Below, piece by piece: positions 1 to 5,283 of a stretch of DNA of 7,775 bases (position 1 is the first letter of the stretch; each line of letters starts with the position of its first letter). The notes under the pieces are model-generated. The model searched no databases. It was not told where the DNA came from and saw only the letters and a program-made list of their open reading frames with translations. This DNA is from Campylobacter sp. Lineage in GTDB: Bacteria; Campylobacterota; Campylobacteria; Campylobacterales; Campylobacteraceae. The position numbers and the translations under genes were made by a program. The stretch lies in NCBI RefSeq assembly GCF_020024835.1, contig NZ_JAHHTD010000051.1:1-7775 (forward strand), read 5' to 3'.

Positions 1-76
1 ATTAAAAGCATTGTTTTATTTATTATGGATTATAATGAGTTTAGTATTTAAATTTTTTGCTCTTTTTGTGAAATGA
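1..76 (+). CDS. 3' end of a probable membrane protein gene (partial)
   Basis: From base 2 an open frame runs through 24 codons to a TGA at 74-76. The residues are almost all hydrophobic or aromatic (Leu, Phe, Ile, Trp, Val, Ala) with a few Lys and a final Lys, which looks like the last membrane helix of an integral membrane protein. The other two + frames carry earlier stops and do not look like protein. From memory, C. jejuni has a putative integral membrane protein gene just upstream of kdsA, which agrees with this reading. Only the tail is visible, so family and function cannot be given. It lies 45 bases before kdsA and may be cotranscribed with it. Confidence 0.5.
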   Translation, partial: LKALFYLLWIIMSLVFKFFALFVK

Positions 77-121
77 TTGAATATATGGGTTAAAAATAAA
101 ATACAAAAATAAGGATATAAA

Positions 122-925
122 ATGCAAAAAATGATATTGCTTTCTGGTCCTTGTGTGATAGAGAGTGAAGAGCTTGTTTTTAAAGTAGCACAAGAATTAG
201 AGTGTTTTTTAAAAGATGATAGGATTGATTTTTATTTTAAGTCAAGTTTTGACAAGGCAAATAGAACTAGTATAAATAGTTTTAGGGGTCCTGGCATAGA
301 AAAAGGTTTAGAAATTTTACAAAAAGTCAAAGATAAATTTGGTATGCAAATTTTAACAGATATTCACGAGAGTTCTCAAGCTAGTGTTGTGGCTGAAGTT
401 GTAGATGTATTGCAAATACCAGCATTCTTATGCAGGCAAACAGATTTATTAGTCGCTGCAGCAAAAACTAAAGCTAAAATAAATATAAAAAAAGGACAAT
501 TTTTAAATCCTGATGATATGAAATATAGTGTTAGCAAGATTTTGCAAACTAGAGGCATAAATGAAGAAGGATATGAGGTAGCTAAGCATAATGGAATTTT
601 TGTAGCTGAGCGTGGTTCAAGTTTTGGTTATGGAAATTTAGTTGTAGATATGAGGAGTTTGATTATAATGAAAAAATATGCTCCTGTAATTTTTGATGCA
701 ACTCATAGTGTGCAAATGCCTGGAGCAAATGGCGGTAGTAGCGGTGGGAGAAGTGAATTTGTAGAGCCTTTAGCAAGAGCTGCTGCAGCTGTTGGAGTAG
801 ATGGATTTTTCTTTGAAACTCATTTAAATCCTTGTGAAGCTTTATGTGATGGACCAAATATGCTTGATATATCAAGACTTAAAAAGTGTGTAGATACACT
901 TTTAAAAATTAAAGAACTTATTTAA
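122..925 (+). CDS. kdsA: 2-dehydro-3-deoxyphosphooctonate aldolase (KDO-8-phosphate synthase)
   Basis: Cytoplasmic enzyme that condenses phosphoenolpyruvate with D-arabinose 5-phosphate to give KDO 8-phosphate, the precursor of the KDO that links lipid A to the core sugars of lipopolysaccharide/lipooligosaccharide. The 267 residues form a single DAHP-synthase/KDSA-type barrel of normal family length. Visible landmarks are SGPCVIES at 8-15, the substrate-binding stretch KSSFDKANRTS at 40-50, FRGPG at 54-58, LCRQTDLL at 103-110, FDATHSVQMPG at 191-201 and FFFETHLNP at 229-237. Cys11, His195, Glu232 and Asp243 match the metal ligands of the metal-dependent class (Cys11, His185, Glu222, Asp233 in Aquifex), so this is expected to need a divalent metal. 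The start at 122 is favoured over the ATG at 131 because AAGGA at 111-115 lies 6 bases before it. First complete gene of the + strand cluster; ribH follows after 11 bases. Confidence 0.97.
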   Translation: MQKMILLSGPCVIESEELVFKVAQELECFLKDDRIDFYFKSSFDKANRTSINSFRGPGIEKGLEILQKVKDKFGMQILTDIHESSQASVVAEVVDVLQIPAFLCRQTDLLVAAAKTKAKINIKKGQFLNPDDMKYSVSKILQTRGINEEGYEVAKHNGIFVAERGSSFGYGNLVVDMRSLIIMKKYAPVIFDATHSVQMPGANGGSSGGRSEFVEPLARAAAAVGVDGFFFETHLNPCEALCDGPNMLDISRLKKCVDTLLKIKELI

Positions 926-936
926 AAAGGAAAATA

Positions 937-1407
937 ATGAAAATCATAGAGGGAAATTTAAATTTAAAAGGTGATGAAAATATAGCAATTATTAATGCTA
1001 GATTTAATCACATTATAACAGATCGTTTAGTCGAGGGTGCAAAAGATGCTTTTATTCGACACGGAGGAAAAGAGGAGAGATTAAATCTTGTGTTAGTTCC
1101 TGGTGCTTTTGAGATTCCTTTTGCTTTAAAACAGATTTTAGAAAGTAAAAAATTTGATGCTGTGTGTTGTTTGGGTGCTGTTATTAGAGGTAGCACTCCT
1201 CATTTTGATTATGTTGCTGCTGAAACTACCAAGGGTATTGCAAATGTGAGTTTAAATGCAAATATACCAGTTAGTTTTGGGGTTTTAACCACAGACACAA
1301 TTGAGCAAGCTATTGAAAGAGCTGGAAGTAAAGCTGGAAATAAGGGTTTTGAAGCAATGCTTACAATAATAGAGATGTTAAATTTGATTAATAAAATCAG
1401 GATTTAA
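937..1407 (+). CDS. ribH: 6,7-dimethyl-8-ribityllumazine synthase
   Basis: Catalyses the next-to-last step of riboflavin synthesis: 5-amino-6-(D-ribitylamino)uracil plus 3,4-dihydroxy-2-butanone 4-phosphate gives 6,7-dimethyl-8-ribityllumazine. Family members assemble into pentamers or 60-subunit shells in the cytoplasm. At 156 residues it has normal length. Recognisable elements are NARFN at 20-24 with the ring-stacking Phe23, PGAFEIP at 55-61, the signature GAVIRGSTPHFDYV at 80-93 with His89 as the expected general base, FGVLTTD at 114-120, and AGSKAGNKG at 129-137 near the phosphate site. The start has AAGGA at 927-931, 5 bases upstream. It lies between kdsA (11-base gap) and nusB (2-base gap), so it is very probably cotranscribed. 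I see no FMN riboswitch in front of it; the 11-base gap leaves no room for one. Confidence 0.97.
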   Translation: MKIIEGNLNLKGDENIAIINARFNHIITDRLVEGAKDAFIRHGGKEERLNLVLVPGAFEIPFALKQILESKKFDAVCCLGAVIRGSTPHFDYVAAETTKGIANVSLNANIPVSFGVLTTDTIEQAIERAGSKAGNKGFEAMLTIIEMLNLINKIRI

Positions 1408-1409
1408 TA

Positions 1410-1808
1410 ATGGCAACAAGACATCAAGTGAGACAAAGTATCATTTCACTTTTATATGCTGCAGAACTTCATCAAGAAAATCAAGAATTTATTGATGAGT
1501 TTTTAGATGAAAAAAAAATTCGTAATAATCAGAGAAAATTTACTCTTGATTTATATCAAGGAATTAATGAAAAATTAGAAATTTTAGATGAAAAAATTAA
1601 TAATTATTTAAAAGAGCATAAGCTTAATGAAGTGGCAAATATTGAAAAAGCTATTTTGCGTTTAGGCACCTATGAGATTTTATTTACTTCAACACAAAAA
1701 GCCATTATTATCAATGAAGCAATAGAGCTTGCAAAAGAAATGGCAGGAGACAATGCGCCTAAGTTTGTCAATGGAGTTTTAGATAAAATTAGCAAGGAAA
1801 TAAAATGA
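1410..1808 (+). CDS. nusB: transcription antitermination factor NusB
   Basis: RNA-binding protein that, with NusE (ribosomal protein S10), binds boxA in nascent RNA and supports rRNA antitermination and proper rRNA synthesis. The 132 residues match the compact all-helical NusB family in length and pattern: N-terminal ATRHQVRQSIISLLYAAEL at 2-20, the helix with IEKAILRLGTYEIL at 78-91, INEAIELAKEMA at 100-111, and the hallmark KFVNGVLDKI at 117-126. Its AGGA (1399-1402) lies inside the last codons of ribH, 7 bases before the ATG, and only two bases separate it from the ribH stop (TAATAATG). Its own stop overlaps the pyrF start in an ATGA, so translation of nusB and pyrF is probably coupled. 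A run of nine A at 1510-1518 crosses codons 34-37. Confidence 0.96.
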   Translation: MATRHQVRQSIISLLYAAELHQENQEFIDEFLDEKKIRNNQRKFTLDLYQGINEKLEILDEKINNYLKEHKLNEVANIEKAILRLGTYEILFTSTQKAIIINEAIELAKEMAGDNAPKFVNGVLDKISKEIK

Positions 1809-2488
1809 AACTTTGTGTAGCTTTTGATCTTGCTAGTTTTGATGAGTGTATTGATTTAGCTAAAAAATTAAAAGGTTTAGATATTTGGATTAAAATTGGC
1901 CTTAGATCTTATTTAAGAGACGGGATTAAATTAATAGAGAGTATAAAAAAGATTGATGAATTTAAGATTTTTTTAGATTTAAAAATTTATGATATCCCAA
2001 ATACAATGGCTGATGCTTGTGAGGAACTTGCAAAGATAGATGTAGATATGATTAATATCCACGCAAGTGCTGGAAAAACCGCTATGATTACGATTATGGA
2101 TCGTTTAAATGCTTTACACAAAAGGCCTTTAATACTTGCAGTTTCAGCTCTTACTAGTTTTGATAATACTGAATTTAGTAGTTTATACCATCAAAATATC
2201 AATGATGCTGTGAAAAATTTTTCAAAAATAAGCTATGAAAGTGGATTAGATGGTATGGTATGCTCAGTTTATGAGAGTTTATTAGTGAAAGAATTTACTT
2301 GCAAAGATTTTATTACTTTAACACCTGGAATTCGTCCTTTCAAAGAAGAGATAAATGATCAAAAAAGAGTTGCTAATATCCAATGTGCAAAAGAAAATTT
2401 ATCTGATTTTATAGTTGTAGGAAGACCTATTTATAAAGCATTAGAGCCTAGAAAGATTTGCGAAGAAATTCTAGCTTGCATAAAATAA
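1805..2488 (+). CDS. pyrF: orotidine 5'-phosphate decarboxylase
   Basis: Last step of de novo UMP synthesis: decarboxylation of orotidine 5'-monophosphate to UMP in the cytoplasm. The 227 residues form one small beta/alpha barrel of normal bacterial length. The catalytic Lys-Asp-Lys-Asp set is visible: Lys30 in WIKIGL, then Asp58, Lys60 and Asp63 in the family signature DLKIYDIPNT (58-67). Phosphate-binding motifs are LTPGIRP at 172-178 and VVGRPIYKA at 204-212 with Arg207. The ATG shares ATGA (1805-1808) with the nusB stop and has AAGGA at 1794-1798 in the nusB coding sequence. It is the last gene of the + strand cluster; its TAA stop lies inside the left arm of the inverted repeat that probably ends the transcript. 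Confidence 0.97.
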   Translation: MKLCVAFDLASFDECIDLAKKLKGLDIWIKIGLRSYLRDGIKLIESIKKIDEFKIFLDLKIYDIPNTMADACEELAKIDVDMINIHASAGKTAMITIMDRLNALHKRPLILAVSALTSFDNTEFSSLYHQNINDAVKNFSKISYESGLDGMVCSVYESLLVKEFTCKDFITLTPGIRPFKEEINDQKRVANIQCAKENLSDFIVVGRPIYKALEPRKICEEILACIK

Positions 2489-2506
2489 GTCTTAAAGACT
2501 TATTTT
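2482..2506. terminator. probable bidirectional terminator between convergent genes
   Basis: A perfect inverted repeat with 11-base arms, AAAATAAGTCT (2482-2492) and AGACTTATTTT (2496-2506), is separated by a three-base TAA loop. The A-rich outer left arm and T-rich outer right arm give a U tract on either strand, so it can serve both pyrF (+) and the META lipoprotein gene (-). Only two G-C pairs occur in the stem, so the hairpin is weak, but it is the only candidate at this junction. The two genes end 11 bases apart and both stop codons fall within the repeat. Confidence 0.65.
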
Positions 2507-2910
2507 AAATATATTTTCATTTTTTTATTATCTAAGATAATGTTAGTATCATTACTGCTAATTTTAAATTCTCCATTAAAATTTTTGAGAAAATTATTTT
2601 CAAATTCCATAGAATTATTATCACAAAGCATTTTAGTGGAAGCAAGATTGTTATCTATTATTATAGTATTTTCTTTATCTGTATAAGTTCCAAAAAATCT
2701 ATTGCAAGCAGCTATTCCAAATACTCTTTTGTCTTTGTTATCAAAATTAATACTTGTTTGTGTATTTTTAGGAGCAATATAGACTTTATTGTCAGTTTCA
2801 AAATGAGTGATGTTAAATTCTTTATTTTGTATATCATTTACACTTAAAGTTGTTACCGAACAAGCACTAAACATAAAAGCCATTAATCCTATAAAATGTA
2901 ATTTTTTCAT
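2500..2910 (-). CDS. META-domain (HslJ-like) putative lipoprotein
   Basis: Small protein of 136 residues. The N-terminus (Lys2, Lys3, hydrophobic 4-14, then FSAC at 14-17) looks like a lipoprotein signal peptide with Cys17 as the lipidated residue; the Phe at the -3 position is unusual for a lipobox. The mature part resembles the META/HslJ family: GIAACNRFFGTY at 65-76, LASTKMLC at 89-96, and acidic residues at 102 and 104 in the following helix. In the family these segments belong to a small beta-rich domain; Cys69 and Cys96 could form a disulfide if it is periplasmic. The biochemical role of such proteins is poorly defined; E. coli HslJ is linked to heat shock and novobiocin resistance. The start has AAGGA (rc of 2915-2919), 4 bases ahead of the ATG. 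It lies 60 bases after purH and could be read from purH or from its own promoter. Confidence 0.8.
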   Translation of the reverse strand: MKKLHFIGLMAFMFSACSVTTLSVNDIQNKEFNITHFETDNKVYIAPKNTQTSINFDNKDKRVFGIAACNRFFGTYTDKENTIIIDNNLASTKMLCDNNSMEFENNFLKNFNGEFKISSNDTNIILDNKKMKIYLK

Positions 2911-2938
2911 TATTTATCCTTTCTAATATTTGTTTTAT

Positions 2939-2944
2939 TTTATA
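2939..2944 (-). promoter_or_regulatory. possible -10 box for the META lipoprotein gene
   Basis: On the - strand the sequence TATAAA, directly preceded by TG, lies 28 bases before the ATG of the lipoprotein gene, in the AT-rich 60-base gap after purH. Campylobacter sigma-70 promoters rely mainly on a -10 box and often have no recognisable -35, so this is a plausible site. In DNA this AT-rich such matches arise easily by chance. I see no convincing terminator between purH and this gene, so read-through from purH is equally possible. Confidence 0.35.
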
Positions 2945-2970
2945 CATTATTAACTTATAATATATGGAAT

Positions 2971-4503
2971 TTAATGTAAAAAATGTCTCGTTTTGCTAAA
3001 ATAAAGTGCTATACCATATTCGTTTGCAGCTTGAATAACTTCATCATCTCTTATACTTCCACCTGGTTCTATAATGGCTTTAACGCCAACTTTACTTGCT
3101 TCGTCTATACTATCTCTAAAAGGAAAAAATGCTTCACTAGCTAAGACACATCCATTAAGATCAAGCCCCATTTCTTTAGCTTTATTAATAGCAGCTTTTG
3201 CAGCATCAATACGGCTAGTCATACCCATACCAATAGCAACCATAGCCCCATCTTTAACATAAACTACATTATTTGATTTTGTAAAAGTAGCAATTTTTAA
3301 AGCTATTTCAAGATCTTTAAGCTCTTGTTCATTTGCTGCTCTTTCACTTTCGAGTTTAGCATTTTTGATTTCATCATCAGATATTTTATCGCTATTTTGA
3401 TAAACAAAACCTCCATCAATGTGTTTAAAATCATATTTATCATAAGCTCGTATTAAAAATGGTGTTTTTTGAGTAAAAATCTTAATACGCTTTTTGTCTT
3501 TAAAAACTTCCAAAGCTTCTTCATCGATATTTGCAGCTATAATCACCTCTATGTAAATTTCATTGATTTTTAGTGCTAATTCTTTATCTAATTTTCCATT
3601 GATGGCTACAACTCCACCATAAGCACTTACATTGTCGCATTTTAAAGCATAAATATAGCTTTGTAATAAATTTTCTTTTATAGCAAAACCGCAAGCATTA
3701 GCGTGTTTAACGATAGCTACTGCTGGAGCTTCACCAAAAGCACTTGCTAAATTTAAGGCTGCATTAATATCGGTTAGGTTATTAAAACTTGCTTCACCTT
3801 TTAATGTGATGAAATTATTAGAGAAAAAGTTATTAAATTCATATAAAGCACCTTTTTGATGAGGATTTTCTCCGTATTTAGTGTCAAAGACTTTATGGCC
3901 TATTATGAATTTATTTGCTCCAAATCCATTATTAAAACGTTCATTCATATAATTTGCTATATAAGCATCATAATATGCTGTATGCTCATAGGCTTTTATC
4001 ATTAATTTTAAGCGAAATTGTTCATTATTTTCATTTGCTTTTAAAGTTGAAATTACATATTTATAGTCTAAAATATCACATACTACTATAACGTCTTTAT
4101 AATTTTTTGCCGCACTTCTTATCATAGCAGGACCACCAATATCAATATTTTCTATAATTTCATTAAAATCATTACTTGTCATAGTGGTTTTTTCAAAAGG
4201 ATATAAATTAACACATATTAAATCAATGCTTAAAATATCATTATCTTTAGCTTGCTGGATATGATTGGTATCATTTCTTTTATGCAAAATAGCTCCGTGA
4301 ATTTTAGGATGTAAAGTTTTAATACGACCTTCAAATAATTCAGGACTTTGTGTGAAATCACTAACTTCAGTTGTTTTAATATTATTTTCCTTTAAGAGTT
4401 TAAAAGTCCCTCCAGTTGAAAGAATTTCAAAATTTAGCTCTTTGAGTTCTTTTGCAAATTCAACTATGCCATCTTTGTTGCTCACACTTAATAATGCTCT
4501 CAT
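2971..4503 (-). CDS. purH: bifunctional AICAR formyltransferase / IMP cyclohydrolase
   Basis: Catalyses the last two steps of de novo IMP synthesis: formyl transfer from 10-formyltetrahydrofolate to AICAR, then cyclisation of FAICAR to IMP. The 510 residues are of normal length. The N-terminal MGS-like cyclohydrolase domain (about 1-195) shows LLSVSNKDGIVEFA at 4-17, LSTGGT at 28-33, PELFEGRIKTLHPKIHGAIL at 54-73, NLYPF at 99-103 and DIGGPAMIRSAAKN at 121-134. The transformylase domain (about 200-510) shows KYGENPHQ at 209-216, the catalytic Lys266-His267 pair in VKHANACG, SAYGG at 293-297, SEAFFPFRDSID at 456-467, GGSIRDDEVI at 481-490 and the C-terminal RHFLH. Its AAAGGA (rc of 4511-4516) is made by the last two sense codons of the gene upstream, 4 bases away. 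It is cotranscribed almost certainly with the DjlA-like gene and purL. Confidence 0.97.
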   Translation of the reverse strand: MRALLSVSNKDGIVEFAKELKELNFEILSTGGTFKLLKENNIKTTEVSDFTQSPELFEGRIKTLHPKIHGAILHKRNDTNHIQQAKDNDILSIDLICVNLYPFEKTTMTSNDFNEIIENIDIGGPAMIRSAAKNYKDVIVVCDILDYKYVISTLKANENNEQFRLKLMIKAYEHTAYYDAYIANYMNERFNNGFGANKFIIGHKVFDTKYGENPHQKGALYEFNNFFSNNFITLKGEASFNNLTDINAALNLASAFGEAPAVAIVKHANACGFAIKENLLQSYIYALKCDNVSAYGGVVAINGKLDKELALKINEIYIEVIIAANIDEEALEVFKDKKRIKIFTQKTPFLIRAYDKYDFKHIDGGFVYQNSDKISDDEIKNAKLESERAANEQELKDLEIALKIATFTKSNNVVYVKDGAMVAIGMGMTSRIDAAKAAINKAKEMGLDLNGCVLASEAFFPFRDSIDEASKVGVKAIIEPGGSIRDDEVIQAANEYGIALYFSKTRHFLH

Positions 4504-4507
4504 AATT

Positions 4508-5281
4508 TTATCCTTTGTCTAAATATTTTTTGATTTTTTCATACGCTTCATTGATTTTTTGAAATTTAGCTATACCAAGTTTTAATTCGTTTTCACTAAC
4601 ATTATTTGCATTTAAAATATCAGGATGATATTTTTTAGCTAATGTTCTATATTGTTTTTTTACCGCATTTAAATCTGCTGTGTTTGGAAGCTCTAAGGTG
4701 TTAAAAGCTTCTTCTAAACTCATTTCTTGTTTGGAATTTTTAAAATTTGATAAATTAGTTATAAAAGCGTTAAGTTCAGATTTTGCAATATTAAAAGCTG
4801 TGGCTATTTGTTCTAAAATTTCTTGTTTTTTAGTATTTAATTTTCCATCAATTAATGCCATAAATACTAAAACTCTCAATACATTTAAACGTTCATTTTT
4901 AGGCAAAGGCACTTCTTTCATAAAATCTTTTGCAACATAATATGCATCATTTAGATTTTCTTTGTGCTCATTAAAACTCATTTTTAAAAATGTTCTTTCT
5001 TTTTCATCTTTAGCATTTGCGTCTAAAATTTGACTTATCATATCAGCTTCATCTTGACTTACTCTACCATCGCTTTTAGCTATTTTTGCTAAAAGTGCTA
5101 TAGTATAATAATTCATTTTTCTTTTAAGTTCATTTATTCTTTCTTCCATTACTCCATGAGTAAATCCTTTAAAAAATCCTTTAGTTCCACGAATAGTAGG
5201 ATCTAAAAAATCTTGTTTTCCCCAAGTTTTGTAATACCAATAAAATGCCACAATAGCAAATAATAAAATAATAAAAATCAT
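4508..5281 (-). CDS. membrane-anchored TerB/J-domain co-chaperone, DjlA type
   Basis: Predicted Hsp70 (DnaK) co-chaperone of 257 residues. Residues 2-16 form one strongly hydrophobic N-terminal membrane segment, followed by Lys/Trp/Lys at 18-22. A helical TerB-like domain spans about 50-180, with two similar acidic stretches: AKSDGRVSQDEADMI at 68-82 and LIDGKLNTKKQEIL at 143-156. A C-terminal J domain spans about 190-254, with YRTLAKKYHPD at 211-221 containing the HPD tripeptide needed to stimulate DnaK ATPase, and FQKINEAYE at 240-248. The order membrane segment, TerB, J domain and the length are those of E. coli DjlA, so the soluble part should face the cytoplasm. Sequence similarity to DjlA was not measured, so no symbol is given. 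The gene fills the space between purL (2 bases) and purH (4 bases). Its AGGA is formed by the end of purL, 5 bases before the ATG. Confidence 0.88.
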   Translation of the reverse strand: MIFIILLFAIVAFYWYYKTWGKQDFLDPTIRGTKGFFKGFTHGVMEERINELKRKMNYYTIALLAKIAKSDGRVSQDEADMISQILDANAKDEKERTFLKMSFNEHKENLNDAYYVAKDFMKEVPLPKNERLNVLRVLVFMALIDGKLNTKKQEILEQIATAFNIAKSELNAFITNLSNFKNSKQEMSLEEAFNTLELPNTADLNAVKKQYRTLAKKYHPDILNANNVSENELKLGIAKFQKINEAYEKIKKYLDKG

Positions 5282-5283
5282 TT

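Noticed and set aside
31..36. TATAAT, a perfect -10 match, upstream of kdsA on the + strand
   Set aside because: It lies inside the probable end of the upstream membrane protein gene, has no spaced -35 or other support, and such matches are common in DNA this AT-rich. A promoter here is possible but not supported enough to list.
376..875. Open frames on the - strand opposite kdsA (376-558 and 663-875)
   Set aside because: Both lie wholly within the strongly supported kdsA gene, have no ribosome binding context I can see, and give low-complexity or unfamiliar translations.
926..936. FMN or other riboswitch before ribH
   Set aside because: Only 11 bases separate kdsA and ribH, just enough for a ribosome binding site.
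1008..1196. 62-codon - strand frame opposite ribH
   Set aside because: Antisense shadow of a clear gene, with no family resemblance.
3074..3262. 62-codon + strand frame opposite purH
   Set aside because: Antisense shadow; its composition reflects the reverse complement of purH codons.
4680..4940. 86-codon + strand frame opposite the DjlA-like gene
   Set aside because: Antisense shadow in a gene with clear TerB and J-domain features; no sign of an independent start.
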